DNA of 64,000 nt from Pythium myriotylum (taxonomy: Eukaryota > Oomycota > Peronosporomycetes > Pythiales > Pythiaceae), in NCBI GenBank assembly GCA_023091665.1, contig JALJCQ010000017.1:2728001-2792000 (forward strand), written 5' to 3'. The notes beneath the pieces were generated by a model. It was not told the DNA's origin. It ran no database searches and saw nothing but the letters and a program-made list of their open reading frames with translations. Positions within the stretch are counted from its first letter, which is position 1. Every line of letters starts with the position of its first letter. Shown here one piece after another: positions 1-12,000 of the stretch. The position numbers were made by a program, and so were the translations under genes.

Positions 1-64
1 CTAAGTCGCTCGGCGGCGCCTCGCATGCTCCCCGTCGCCCACGGCGCCGGGTCGCTTCATCACA
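1..64 (-). repeat. 3' LTR, partial (terminal 64 bp)
   Basis: These bases match 13392-13455 with no difference that I can see. Both copies end TCACA on the plus strand, which is TGTGA on the element strand. The rest of this LTR lies left of the window. Confidence 0.9.
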
Positions 65-76
65 TCCGCCCCTTTG
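65..76 (-). other. polypurine tract of the LTR element
   Basis: On the element strand this reads CAAAGGGGCGGA and directly abuts the TGTGA start of the 3' LTR. That is the expected position and composition of the plus-strand primer. The assignment rests on position and purine content only. Confidence 0.65.
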
Positions 77-384
77 ACAGGGCCTTTCGGACACGCGAAG
101 CGGGGTGCGGTGAGGGCCTGTCACTTCAATCGATCTCGTTGGGTTAACGGGTGTCTCTTGCCTGCCACAGCGCGGCCGATCTCCTTCACGATGCTCACTT
201 CCAGTTCGCCCGCCGCGCGCCCACGTAGCATGTCCGACCCCGGCAAATCTTCTTCAGCAGGCGCGCGCCCGACTACGAGTCAAGCGCCCGCCTCGGGTCA
301 CTCTCAGCGCCTGATTCGGCGGCGTCTGGTTCCGCAGCCCCCGCGCCCGCGTCCGGATCTCGTGCATCTGCTGATACCTCCGCC

Positions 385-3300
385 ATGCCGCCCCTCCCGG
401 CGATTGTTCATCAGTTGGCGCAGCTACCTCCCGGCTCTTCGCTCGACGCTGCTGCAACGCGACAGGCTTACGCGGACTTGGCCGCTAGGCTCCAGGCGAG
501 CGGCTCGGCGGGAGCTTCTGAGGACTCTGTAGCTGCTGTTGAGGTGCTGCTCCCGGCCGGCCAGCCTCTGTCGTACACTCTTCTTGGCACTCCACCGGCC
601 CCCGACGTACCCATGTCGCATCAGGAGATGATGCAGGCGTTAGTGGCTGCGAATTCGGCCGCCCTCGGGCTCTCGGCGGAATACGGCGCTGCGAATCTGC
701 TGGAGCGGGTACGACACACGGTGACGGCGCTGACTACGGCTGGCGAGTGGATCCGATATCTTGCCCGCGCGCTGGTCTTGGCTGATGAGCGCGCTCGTCA
801 CCCACCAGCTCCGGAATATTCGCGACAAGACGTCGATCGCTGGCGTAACGAGCGAGAGCGGGCCGTCCGGGCGGCGACGAGGCTCATAGCGCAGCGAGAC
901 ACCTTGACTCAGGAGCGGGACCAGGCGGTGCGCCAGCGGGATGAAGCTCTGACCAACGTGGCGGCCTTGGCCTCACGGTTGGCGTCGTCCCTGGGCTCAC
1001 CGACGGAAGTGGCTGGTTTCTTTCTGCGTTCTGCTTCATTCCGGGGTTGCGATCCCGATGCTCTGCTCTACGTGCTGGAAGCCTGTCGGCGTGGAGACAC
1101 GACAGGCTTATGCAACGTGAACTGCGTGGTCGTACCCTACCCGGGCTACTGCGTTCCTCCTCTCGATCCAGCCTTGTACATCATGCCGCCACCTCTGCCG
1201 CCTTCTCTAGCAGCATTAGTGGCCTCCAGCGGCGCGAACCAGCCAGCAACAGCGATTTTGGCGGGGGCTCTCGCTTCGGGGCCGGCGATCTCCAGCTTGG
1301 CGGCACTCTCGACCTCAACGCCGGATACAATATCCTCCAAGACGCAACGACCGTCCTCCGTTCCTTCAGGTTCGCCTCGAAAACCGACACCACCTTCTTC
1401 TCCTCCGGCAGGTTCGTCGGGCGCGTCGCCGGCGGATTCTGCTTCTTCTGGTTCTTCTAGTTGTCCAGCTCGAAGCACGAGTTCCCAACCGGGGTCGACC
1501 ACTCCGCCGCCGCCGGGCGCGAGCAGTTCGCCTACGGTGCACCACGGGCGCATAGTAATGCGGCCCCGTGGTAGTGGTGACGATGGCGACAGTGATGGGG
1601 AGGACGACGGGGATGACGAAGATGAACGGCCGGAATTCGGAACTGGAAACTCAGATATCGAGTTCAACCAGGGAGGCGCCCCCACATCTTCATCCGACAA
1701 CGGCAGTGAGGACGAGCGAGAAGAGAAGGAGGAGGCAGCAAGTGCGGAGGGTGATTTGAAAAGGCCGGCCCCTACGCCGCTCTCTCCTTCGGCCAATAGA
1801 CAGACGAAGCGACCACACAGCGGGCCTCCGACTCCGGCTCCACAGCCAATTTCCACGACGTCTAGCGCGGCTGGCGCTTCTCCCGTGGCGACTGTCGCGG
1901 CGCCGAGTGGCGCGAAGCCGAAGCCGGTGAGGAAGAAGAAGAAGGCGCCTCCTCCGATGAAGTTTTCTGACGCTGAGAATGGGGCCCTCGAAGTGACCTT
2001 TCCCACTGAGCCCGAGCTCACCATGCTTGGAAGTGACATGCCAAGGCTTCATCCAGATGTGATCGCATCGCGGATGCCGGCGGTGCCTACGACACTCACC
2101 ACACCAGACAAGCGAATGGAGTGGATGCGCCACACTCCGGCGTACAAGGCCGAACTTCCCGTGCTCGCTCACGCCAGACGCGGCATCCCGCCCTTGAGCT
2201 CCGACTTGGCCGAAGTAGAGTTCAAGCTCGTCTGGTCTACGCTGCACTTCCCAAAAGGAACCGTGATGGGGACCAACCGGGTGCTCAACTGGGCCCCCGT
2301 ATTCCGTACAGGGGTGTCTGCGCTGTCTGGAGCGCTCCTCCGTGCCAAGTTGAACGGGGTCCCGATGCAGCGGGAGAACATGGCTGTGCCTCGAGACAAG
2401 GGTCTTCCGTCGTCGCCGTTCTTCTCCACTCTTGTCGTGTCCAAGTCGGCGTCCAGCGGTGTCGTGCGATCTTATGGCGCCGAATGTGGGGCCGATATTT
2501 ATCAAGAGCTGATGGATCTCGAACTGTGGGAAGAAGTCTACAAATAGCGGGTGACGCAGATCTGGACTTTCGACCCGACTACCCTCAAGGGGGACAGCCA
2601 GGAGTGGCTGGTCGTGCTCCTACTTTTCGGCTAACGGTTCCGGCAAGCGTTCTGGGAGCACCTTCATTGGTTTCACACGGGTACGAAGATAGTTGATCAG
2701 GTCGCAAGCTGGACAGTCCCCCTCAAGCGCCGGGACATGCTGTCGAAGTTCTTCAGGGTTGCTTGGTTGTGTCTGTGGGCCGCTCGTCCGAAGAGCTGGC
2801 CTCGGGCGTTCGACGACTTGCTCGTCTGTGAACCCGCCTTTTGGTTCAGGCCCGCGCTCCACTGCACTTGGGTCCCCGACATGACCCGTCTTCGATCTGT
2901 TGAGCCTGGCGCGGACCGCAGCCGCATTCTACGTCAGCAACTTGGAGCCATCGACGAGGAGGAGCCGATCCGATCCTTTTACACCGGCCGCGAAGACCGC
3001 TGCATCGAATCGCTGAAGGTTCGTGCTCAGATGGCGTTCCGTTATCATCATTACCTCGGGGTCGCGTGGTCGGTGCCGGACAACTGGTTGTCACCCGATT
3101 ATCCCCGTAGTGAAGATGGAGTCCGCTCCCTCGGCACACCAGGCCCAGACTTCTACAAAGCTTCATACGATCAACGGCTTCTGGCGGACTGGGTGGGGCG
3201 GACGCAGAACATTGCCGAATGGTACAAGTTGAACGATTCAACGCCCGGCGCGTCGATGAACGATGCGATCTTTCGAGAGATCTTGGGCGAGTGGCCACTA

Positions 3301-3447
3301 GCGAGCCAGGCGGGGTCGAGTTCTTCTAATCCACCTGGGGTTCCCGCTTCTGCTCAGGGTGTCGTGGATCCTTCGCCGGCCTCTTCAAGTCAAGCTTCGC
3401 CCGCGCCGTCCGCCATCGACTTGTCCGGTGATTCTCCCATGATTTAG
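385..3447 (+). pseudogene. antisense additional ORF (aORF) of the LTR element, two in-frame stops
   Basis: One frame runs from an ATG at 385 to TAG at 3447, about 1,020 codons, broken by TAG at 2545-2547 and TAA at 2632-2634. Codon register is kept across both stops. The first part (about residues 1-290) is Ala/Leu-rich with a predicted helical or coiled stretch rich in Arg, Glu and Gln around residues 145-200. Next comes a Ser/Pro-rich segment, an acidic Asp/Glu segment (about 395-460) and a Lys-rich patch. The C-terminal part is more globular and Trp-rich. I recognise no domain. It lies between pol and the 3' LTR on the opposite strand, converging on pol. Plant Tat-lineage Gypsy elements carry antisense ORFs at the same place; homology to them is not shown here. 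Confidence 0.75.
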
Positions 3448-3787
3448 TCGTTTTGCACTCCTCTTCGTTGATCAACATAGCGGCAGATCAGTAAGTCAGT
3501 CGCCCCTTAATACATGCCTTCCCTTTGGTCTTCTTGTTTTTTTCCTACATATGCAAACATACATACTCGCTCTTTTCATCAGCTAGAGCGGCGTCCGGCC
3601 CTTACGGCCAGACGGCCGGCCTACTGGCTGGCATCAACCCACCTTGGGGAGCGATACGACTTCATTGAACAGCTCTTACCAGTCGGCTGCTCTCGGGTCA
3701 AGTTGGACTTCATGCTGGCTATCGCGGCTGGCTGGGCGAAGCCATCTCGCGATTTGAGGGGCGCCGCAGCCCCTTTTCGCCGGGTAT
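3448..3787. other. non-coding gap between convergent aORF and pol
   Basis: This 340-bp stretch separates the end of the plus-strand frame from the end of the minus-strand pol. It is AT-richer near 3500-3580. I see no gene in it. It would hold the 3' ends of both transcripts. Confidence 0.5.
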
Positions 3788-4774
3788 CTAGCTCTCGTCA
3801 CTGCCTTCGTCCACTTGCATCGCGGCGAAGCGCGCCCTGCCTCGGGCGCTGCGGTCGAACTCGTATAACAGCCGCCCGCAATTCAGGCGGTGCACCGGTT
3901 CCCATGTCGGCTCTTCATATCCGGTCCACTTGACCAGACACTCTCTTCCACGTCTCGCGTTGCGGACCCGACTCCACCGGACATCTAGTAGAGCCTCGAC
4001 TTCGTACTCATTGAACCCGCGATCCGGCTCCCAGCTGTCTTCTGGGAGGAGGGCTGCGTCGAAATCGGCTTCTTCCGGGACGTTCGTGGGGGAGCTAGTC
4101 GGGCGTTCTGGGGAAAGCAACCTCGGCTTGAGCCTACCGACGTGAACCCACGGGAACACTCGATACGGTGAGCCTTGGACTTCTAACTTGCACATGAACT
4201 CCTGGTTCTTTTCGACAATCCGGAACGGGCCGTGCCATTTGTGAGCAAGTTTCCTAGTGAGGCCGGGTCTTACCTGAGCGATATAGAGCCAGACTGCGTC
4301 TCCAACTTCGAATCCCGACTTGAATCTGTCTGCGAGGTCAGCCCACGCCTGAGTCCGTTCTTCGGCGCGAGCGCGTTTTGCTCTTTCTTGCAAACGCCGG
4401 GCTTCTTCTCGCGCGTGCTGATATTCGCGCTGAACTTGGAGCCTCCAGGTGTAGGCGCGTAGTCTATCCGTCCTACGAGCCGGCTTCGGCGATAACATCG
4501 CAGCCATTGTGGTCTTAGCATCCCAACCATGCATTAAGAAGAACGGAGTCTCCCGGCGAGTCGCGTCCATGGACGTGTTGAGGGCGAACAAGAGACGGCC
4601 GGCTAAGTCTTCCCAGTCTTCCTGCGCCGGCTCCTCGATATATGATCGAATACTCCGGACAACTGTCTGTACTGAACGCTCTTGTTGCCCGTTGGCCTGC
4701 GGCCGGTACGCCAGCGTCGCTCGTTGTTGGCTACCCATCATTCGCGTGAAATGGCCGAACACCTGCTCGCTCAT
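3788..4774 (-). pseudogene. integrase C-terminal half with chromodomain
   Basis: The 328-codon frame begins just after the second catalytic Asp region of integrase. The motif HDRDPRFM is readable a few codons upstream in this frame. It holds the third acidic residue in PQANGQQERSVQ, then the integrase C-terminal domain (about residues 110-190). A chromodomain follows at about 240-300, recognised by YEVEALLD, LVKWTGY and TWEP. Chromodomains in Gypsy integrases are thought to bias integration by binding modified histones. The frame overlaps the upstream integrase frame by a few bases, so the integrase is split by a frameshift near 4775-4800. Confidence 0.85.
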
Positions 4775-5838
4775 GAAACGTGGGTCACGATCATGCCGGA
4801 TCGGATCTCCGAACTTGCACCAAAGCGTCTGAACACTACTTCTTCATAAGCTTCGGCAACATCTTGGGCGGTGGTCCCTCGCATCGCTTTACTCATTATG
4901 TAGTCCGAGAACATATCTTGGAACAGGAGCAGAGCCGTATTGCCTTGACGAGACTCCGGTAGCGGTATCACAAAGTCCATGGATATGATCTGCATGGGGT
5001 ACTCTGGCATTACATTGCCTGGCGAGGGGCCCGGATTGGGTGCGGTGCCTTTCGACGTGGAACAGTCGACGCACTCGCGCACATGTTGCTCGACATCTCG
5101 GTACAGACCCCGCCAATAGTATTCGGCTTTGATTCGTTCGAACGTTCGCGTTACTCCTTGGTGACCACCTTGGATGTCGTCGTGATGTAGGTGGAGCACG
5201 TCGCGTCTCATGTCTGGGGGAACTACCAGCCTCAGAGTGTCGCCCCTTTGTCTGGCCGCCGACTTAGTCCCGGAGTATCGGAGAATCCCGGCTTCGTCGA
5301 CTTCGAACGAATCAGCTTGTTTCGCGGCAGCTTGGGCTTCCTCTGCTGTGAGCGCGTCTAGGTTTCCTGACAAGAAATCAATTAGTTGGCCCAGTTCTCG
5401 GTCGCCCCGTTGGTGCGCTCGAATGCGCGCCCATCGCTCTTCGACTTCATCGTGCGGCTGTGATCTCGATCTTGAGGTGGTGGCCTGTGCTCCGGAGGTC
5501 TTTCGCGGGGTTAGTTGTTCTTCTGGAGCCGGATCCGGCCGATGGTGCTCATACCGACGTCGGGTAACATAAACCAAACTTTCCTTGCGTCCTTCATCCG
5601 GACTGCGGGATGACTCGCCCCGGGTCTCTTCTTCGTCGGACCCGGGGTGCGCTTCTGATTCTTCACCCGTGCCCTGTGGTAGACTTACCTCTGGTGATTC
5701 TTCCTGCGTTGGCGTGGCGACGATCCTAGACGGGAGACGATTCAGCTGGCCGATCCGCTGCAACTCCTCACGGTCTTCTATCACGACTGGCGAGCTGGAC
5801 TGGAGGGCCTTGCTGGTCATGTAGTCAGCCGCTGCATG
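4771..5838 (-). pseudogene. second RNase H tail, linker and integrase N-terminal half
   Basis: Just inside the start is AADYMTSKAL, which resembles the C-terminal end of an archaeal-type RNase H with its last Asp. It is joined directly to the first strand of that domain encoded by the upstream frame, so the middle is missing. A charged linker of about 150 residues follows. Then comes the HHCC zinc-binding domain (HLHHDDIQGGHQG and CVDCSTSKG), and the first catalytic Asp in SMDFVIPLP. The frame ends at 4771 before the second catalytic Asp, which appears in another frame. Confidence 0.8.
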
Positions 5839-8800
5839 GGACCGGAGTCCATGCCGGCAATTTCCACAACACGAACCCGGCGCTGCCGACACCAGTCTTC
5901 CATTTGGCGGCGCCGTCAAAACTGAGTACGAAACCGGAGTACTCGGCGGATAGCATCTCCAGGCTGATGACGGGCGGCTTAATCTTCCTAGACTTGGCCG
6001 GAGCGAGTTCGTTCGCAATCTCATCCAGTTTTTCGCGCGGTGTGATGCCGGCGGCGAACAGTGACGCCAGTGCGTCCTCGTCCTTGTCGATTTTTCTGAC
6101 CTCGAACGTCCATGGCGAGAGGAAGGTTGCCCACTTGAGCAGCCGATCACCGAGGTTTTTTGACGTCATCAGCCACTTCAGCACCGAATACCTAGTGTAC
6201 ACGATCAACTCGGAACCCGAAATTAGCGTGTAGAACGTGGTCAAAACACGCAGCAGGGCTAAGACCTCCTTTTCAGATTCGTGGTACCGGAGTTCGCCAT
6301 CGTGTAGAGTGCGGCCGGTGAAACGAACTGGCCACAGCTTACCTTCGTGCTCCTGGGCCAGCACTGCGCTTACTGCCCACGGGTTCGCATGAAGAATCAC
6401 CGAGAACGGCTTCGTCCGGCCCGGATGTCGAAGGACCGGTGGTGACTGAATCTTGGTCTTCAATAGGTCGAACGCTTGCTTCGCTCGGTTTAAGTCCCGG
6501 CCTGCTTTGATCTGTTCGTCTGTCAGCTCGTACAGTGCGGACGCAATTACCGAATAGTCTTCTATGAACTTGTGATAGTAATTCAAGCTGCCGAGGAAGG
6601 ACTGTACCCCTTTTAGCGTGGTTGGAAACTGGAGTCGGTCGATGCCTTTGGCGATCTTTGGTAGAGCTCGGAGTCCGTCCCGGCTTATTCCGTGGGACAG
6701 GTATTCGATTGAGCGTTTGCCAAACGAGCTCTTCGGGAGACTCGCCGATAGTCCCCAGTAACGGATCCGGTATAGTAGCTTGTCGACCAGTTCGCAGAGC
6801 TCGTCCCACGACTTGGTACCCGCCGCGATGTCATCGATGTATGAGCTTCGACCTAGAACCGGGCCCATGCAACGCGGGGCCGGGAGGTTCTTCTGAAAAA
6901 CTGTCTCGTCGTCAGCTCCAGTAGTCGGATCGCCTTGGTCAGGTTCGCCGGCGTTGACTCCGATGTCTCGGTTGTGATCTCCGGAGGGAGGACCGGGAGA
7001 CAATCCCACCCCTTCGAGAACATCGGGGTCGACTTCGGCCTCAAGGCGTGGAGGTAGTCGGACGAATCCCCAGAGGCAATTATCGATGACTTGTTGATAT
7101 ATGAGTGGCGCATTCTTCAAACCAAAAGGCATACGCACCCACTGGAAGTGGCCCAACGGGCAGATAAATGCACTGATGCGTTTCGCTCGCAGAGTCATCA
7201 GCACGGCCCAGAATCCACTGGCCATGTCCAAACTTAGGAACCACATTACAGATTCGAAGTCATCCAGCAACTGGTCGATTAGAGGGAGAGGATACCTCAT
7301 AAGCTTGATCAGTTGATTCACCAGGCGGTAGTCAATGCAAAGTCGGATGTCTTGGCCGTTCTTCTTCATGACGATTACTATCGGGCTCGCCCACTCCGAG
7401 TCCGAGTACTCGATAATACCGCATTCCAACAGCCCTTTCAACAGCTCGTAAACCTTTGGGAGCAAGTGAGACTTAATCGGTCGTGGTCGTTGCGCAATCG
7501 GCTTCACGCCATCCGGGACTTCGATGTCGCATATCACTCCTCGGGCCGGTGGAGGTAGCGCATTGCCAGAGCTCATAAACGCCGGGTGATGCTTACGCAA
7601 TATGTTGCGGAGCTTGTCGAGTTCCTCTAACGTGTTTTCGTCGGGTTCGCCGGCATTCGCGTCGTCCATATTCGCCGGCGGAGGCTCTTTGTCGAAATCT
7701 GGCAGCATCGCTAGTTGGTCCCGTAGCGCATGGAGGGACAACGAATCGGCACCTTCGTGATAAAATACAGAAGCTTCTTCCTCGGCGGGCTGCTCCTCCG
7801 ACCCAGCCCCGTTAACTGCGGCCTCAGCTACTGCCTTGAACACAGACGCTAGGCGCGTGGGTGGCTCGAAGGCCGGTCCTGGATCACTTGGTATTAACGT
7901 TGACCGGATGTCCGCACTCCTCTCCGGACTCCGCTGCAGGGCGGGGGTACTCGCGAGCACAGGTTGGCTCGCGTCCATAATCACGAGCCTCATGACAACT
8001 TCGCGTGTCGCGCTCGACCGTAACGCTGCGTGGCTCTCGAGAACTTTGGCGCTGTTCGAACCTCTCGCTTCCGTCGAGGCAGCTACGAGTGCCTCTCCTT
8101 CCCGCAGATGCAGACCGTGCGAGCGTGCGAGAGCCGGGGGCATGCGAGTTGAGCTCACCTCGCGCATCATTCCGGTAGAACTTGGGGAAAATCCGGCCTT
8201 GGAGGCGAATGGACTCGGTGCCTCGGGGGTCCCGTGACCGACACTCCGCACATCTTCGTGAGCTGCTGAGCGAGATACATCTCCAGCGCATGCCTGCTCT
8301 GGGCGTCCCTGCGACACCGAAACACGAGCAGAACCGGGGTCGGGGAGGGTGCGAGGATGCCTGCTCACTTCGATAGCTGGCTCGGGTATTCCGCCGCTTC
8401 CGCGTTTCAGTATCTTCTTAGGCGTCGGGTATGCTGGCGCTGAGACCGCGGGGGGAAGACTCCGGTTGAATACATAATCTGCTCGGTCTTGGCGACGCGC
8501 CATAAGGCGGGATTGTGAGCTCTCGTTGATAAGAGTCTGCCATTCTGCATACTTGGGAGACCCAGCACGTACGCATAGCTCTCCATCTGGCAAATGACCA
8601 ACCTCGACCAAATATGCGACTGGCGTCCTGCCCGGCAGCTGCAGGGGTTGACCTGAGACATTCACCACACGGATCGCATCCGGACGCCCCCGATCGTCAT
8701 ATAACAACATTGGGAGCCAGGCGCGGCCGCGCTTCAACCAAACCACCAGCTCGGGATCCAATCTCCCGTACACAATGGGCACAGTTACACCTCGACCTGG

Positions 8801-8947
8801 AGCGATATATAAGTCACCTTGTGTAGAGACTGGCGTGCGTTTGGGGAGCTTGGGCCTCGCACCTCGACTAACGAGTGGGACACTCTCTTCGTCAGGGAGC
8901 CGGACTACACCTTCATTCGCGCTCAATCGCACCCCAGCTGCCACCAT
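5825..8947 (-). CDS. pol: reverse transcriptase - RNase H - start of second RNase H (pol fragment)
   Basis: The open frame is 1,040 codons. About the first 60 residues follow a retropepsin end. Residues about 480-760 are reverse transcriptase, with LSLDMASGFW near 570 holding the first catalytic Asp and YIDDI near 702 as the YxDD box. Some 55-60 Gly/Asp/Pro-rich residues are inserted between CLWGFVRLPP and the YIDD box. A Ty3/Gypsy RNase H follows (about 800-960). Near residue 1007 a second RNase H fold opens with SFDGAAKWK and GSAGFVLWKLP, then stops at 5825 because of a deletion. The second fold resembles the archaeal-type RNase H reported in some oomycete Gypsy elements and in plant Tat elements. 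The open frame itself is intact; the polyprotein around it is broken. Confidence 0.88.
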   Translation of the reverse strand: MVAAGVRLSANEGVVRLPDEESVPLVSRGARPKLPKRTPVSTQGDLYIAPGRGVTVPIVYGRLDPELVVWLKRGRAWLPMLLYDDRGRPDAIRVVNVSGQPLQLPGRTPVAYLVEVGHLPDGELCVRAGSPKYAEWQTLINESSQSRLMARRQDRADYVFNRSLPPAVSAPAYPTPKKILKRGSGGIPEPAIEVSRHPRTLPDPGSARVSVSQGRPEQACAGDVSRSAAHEDVRSVGHGTPEAPSPFASKAGFSPSSTGMMREVSSTRMPPALARSHGLHLREGEALVAASTEARGSNSAKVLESHAALRSSATREVVMRLVIMDASQPVLASTPALQRSPERSADIRSTLIPSDPGPAFEPPTRLASVFKAVAEAAVNGAGSEEQPAEEEASVFYHEGADSLSLHALRDQLAMLPDFDKEPPPANMDDANAGEPDENTLEELDKLRNILRKHHPAFMSSGNALPPPARGVICDIEVPDGVKPIAQRPRPIKSHLLPKVYELLKGLLECGIIEYSDSEWASPIVIVMKKNGQDIRLCIDYRLVNQLIKLMRYPLPLIDQLLDDFESVMWFLSLDMASGFWAVLMTLRAKRISAFICPLGHFQWVRMPFGLKNAPLIYQQVIDNCLWGFVRLPPRLEAEVDPDVLEGVGLSPGPPSGDHNRDIGVNAGEPDQGDPTTGADDETVFQKNLPAPRCMGPVLGRSSYIDDIAAGTKSWDELCELVDKLLYRIRYWGLSASLPKSSFGKRSIEYLSHGISRDGLRALPKIAKGIDRLQFPTTLKGVQSFLGSLNYYHKFIEDYSVIASALYELTDEQIKAGRDLNRAKQAFDLLKTKIQSPPVLRHPGRTKPFSVILHANPWAVSAVLAQEHEGKLWPVRFTGRTLHDGELRYHESEKEVLALLRVLTTFYTLISGSELIVYTRYSVLKWLMTSKNLGDRLLKWATFLSPWTFEVRKIDKDEDALASLFAAGITPREKLDEIANELAPAKSRKIKPPVISLEMLSAEYSGFVLSFDGAAKWKTGVGSAGFVLWKLPAWTPVPCSG

Positions 8948-9098
8948 AAAGTCGAACCCTAACAGACACTGAATACCTTAGCACCGATAAACGCATAAAC
9001 ATGCATGACGAGAGCTGACTTGTCGGGTTGACTAGCCAAATCTCTACTTGGGGATTCTCGCTCGTCGCGTACCGGTTCCCTGAATTCCGGCGAGCGGC
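8948..9098 (-). pseudogene. damaged retropepsin segment
   Basis: Between the gag stop and the pol ATG, the pol frame read backwards gives QCLLGFDFMVAAGVRLS. This looks like the C-terminal strand of a retropepsin (I-L-G-x-D-[FW] type). Upstream the frame meets a TAA within about 25 codons of the pol ATG, and no D-[ST]-G-A active-site box was found. The protease appears lost or scrambled by small indels. Confidence 0.5.
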
Positions 9099-12000
9099 CT
9101 AGTTTGACGCCTCGGTGAAATACTGCATGACGCCTAATGGCAATCCGACACCTGACTCTTCTCGACCAGGGGTCTGGTACCAAGTCTTGAGCTCATCGAG
9201 CATGCGCACAACTGGGCAATCCTCGCTCTTGACATGAAATTGCGAACACGCTGGACACTTCTTACCGCAACTCTCAGACGAATGTGAGCCGGAACACCAT
9301 TGGCACGTGGGTCTTGCCACTTGCTGGCGCATCGGGCAATCTGAGGCCCAGTGTCCGTACTGCTGGCAATTGAAGCACGGGCCTCGAACCTGGCCATTCG
9401 GTCCGCTCGCTTCTGCGTGTAGAGTCGAGATAGGAACCGCACTCGAACTTTTAAGCGTAGAAGCCGGGGCTAATGCTGGAACTGGCGCCTGGTGCTGCGC
9501 AGGCGCATGAGCTACCGCCTGTCCCGGCGAAATTGCACGCAAGGGCGGGCGCGGTCTCGCACCACCATGCGGGCTCGCGTTGGGCCATCGGGTCGGACTC
9601 GCGTGAGAGCGTCCGTAGCTTGGCGTTGGCGTCCCGGCGACGCGGTAGGCAACTGCATCTTTTTCGTCGGAGATACTCTCTCTATCATGATCCAGTCGGA
9701 ACCGCACCGCCCGTTCGTCTTCGGAGTCGCGTCGCAGAGACCCGTTATCCCGCACATACTCGTTCCCAGCGTGATCATCCTGATAGGCCCAGTAGGTCGA
9801 CGCCGAACGGCTGCGTGACGAGCTCTTCTCGCGATCGCGGCGGTCACGCTCATATTCTCTGTCACGTTCCCGGCTTTGGCTACGCTCGGTAGTGCGACCA
9901 TCCGGGCGGCCATCCGATCGGTCTGCGCCGGTGCGCTGCTCGTGGAGTCGAAGCATTTTATCGAGATCTTTAACGGAGCGAACCGAAACATCAGACAGCT
10001 TGGCCCTGACGACCGGATCGCGCAGCCCCCGATGAAACCGGTTAAGGTGATTCTCCACAGCTCGCGGCGTCTTCAAATCGAGGTCTGCTTGCTCAGCGAG
10101 TGAATTCAAGCGCCACAGAAAGTGGCGAGCCGACTCATGCTTTCCTTGACTCAACGCACTATACCTCTCCAGCGGGGACTCCACGTCTTCGAGATACTCT
10201 TCCCGGATAGCCGCCTCGAGTGTGGCCCACTTCTTCGCTCGCGAACCCAACTGCCGGATAAACGTGAGAATAGGCTTCCGCACATACCGATAGATGTTCT
10301 GGCACATTTCTTCGTCAGTCCACATGGCAGTCCGCGCCATGTACTTGTAGTCAGCCATGAACTGTTTGCGGTCTTCGAGAGATTCTTCACCGGTGAGTGG
10401 GTCCAAGTACCCCGCAGGCACGAACGGCCTCGGATAAACAACAACTGGCGACTGAGCTGCGTCGTGCGGTGATTGAACGGGTCGCGCGCGACCGCTAGCT
10501 TGCTGCCCCTGCACTAAGCCGGAGACACTTGCCGACGGACGACCGGCAGCTGCGTGGGGATGCTGGGGCCCACTCGTCGACGCATCTTGGCCAAAGTGCG
10601 GAAGAGTCGGGGTTCTTCGATCGGACTGTGGATGTGCAATCGAAGGCCCTGGCGGGATAACACGTGAATAACTCGAGCCATAGAGGGGCGCATCAGGCAT
10701 AGGATCGTCAAATGCCGGAGGGCGAGGCTGACTCGGGGGCAGCACTGGGCGGACTGTGAACTCAGGCTCGCCGCGTCGCGCGCCTAGTCCGACTTCGCGG
10801 AAGAATCGCTTCTCCATGACTGATTTCACTAGCTGATCTTCTTGTCGAGCGGGCCGGGGACCACTCTCTTCGTCATCTGACGTGGTCGCACCGACTGAGG
10901 CTGCACTCAACACTTCAGCCGATGAGCTAATAAGGGACGCTGGGCGGCGCATTGCGTAGGGATCGACCGGGTGGCGAGTCGCGGGCCGGTGCGAAGCCAT
11001 CGTTTGACGGATGTCGGCTTGATACTTCAGGTGTCTGGCCCGCTGCGCGTCTAGATCCTGAAGCCAATCTACGACGTTCTGGACGGCTTGCAATACTCTG
11101 GCGACCTCGCCATAGAGTTTTGGCGTTGACCACGCGTCATAGGGTTCTTCGAACTTTTCAACCGCCGGGACGACATTCTTCACAGAAAATCCGGCGTTAT
11201 ATAGCGCGGTCTGGGCCAACGCTACCAACTCGCTGCGCTTAAGGAGAGATCGGTCCACCGTGAAACATAGCGACTCGTATTTCACCGGACCACCCACGCG
11301 TATCGGGTCGAGCACACTCAGATACAACTCTTCTTCCCGGAAGGTCTTCAGCAGTAGCGCCTGGAATCGCATGTGTTGCTCGTCCGACGGATGCGGTAAC
11401 TGGCTGGTCGATGGAGTAACCCGGCTTTTGGCTTGACACCACCGCCTCCAACAGCTTCGCACGTATCTCGCCTCTTCTGGACTCAGCCCAACGATGACGT
11501 CGCTGCCTCCTGAGGAGGCGTCAAGGCCCGGGATGTTGAGCTCGGCGGCATCGGGAGCTGAGGTTCGGCTTGGGGAAACTGGATTCTCCTTCGCGGCGAC
11601 TCTCTTGTCTTTACCTGCCCGGTCTGTTTTCTTATCGACCCGCTGCTCTGTCCGCGGAGAGGTTTGATTACGTCGACTGCCTTCTCGGTTCGCCGGCGCG
11701 TTCTTGTTCTTGGGCTTCGGCTTGACCTCTTTCGCCTTGGGTTCCTTCTCGCGACCTCGAGCGCCGGCTTCTCGCGCGGCGTGCGCTCCGTGCCGCTCTG
11801 GCGGGTGCTCGTAGCGCGGATCGTGAGGCACAAAGTTCCTTCCGACGTTGTAATGCTGGTAATCCGGGAGCAAATAATGCGGGCTATACCGGGGGTCGAA
11901 TGGAGGCGCCAGATAACGCGGCAACCACCCCGGGGGTGCTTGCACATACTGGTAGTAATTGTCGCGGGGGCCGTCATACTTCCAATCGTCCCGCGACCTG

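Noticed and set aside
1146..2039. 297-codon minus-strand frame opposite the antisense ORF of the LTR element
   Set aside because: It is the shadow of the Ser/Pro/Asp-rich part of the longer plus-strand frame and is low complexity.
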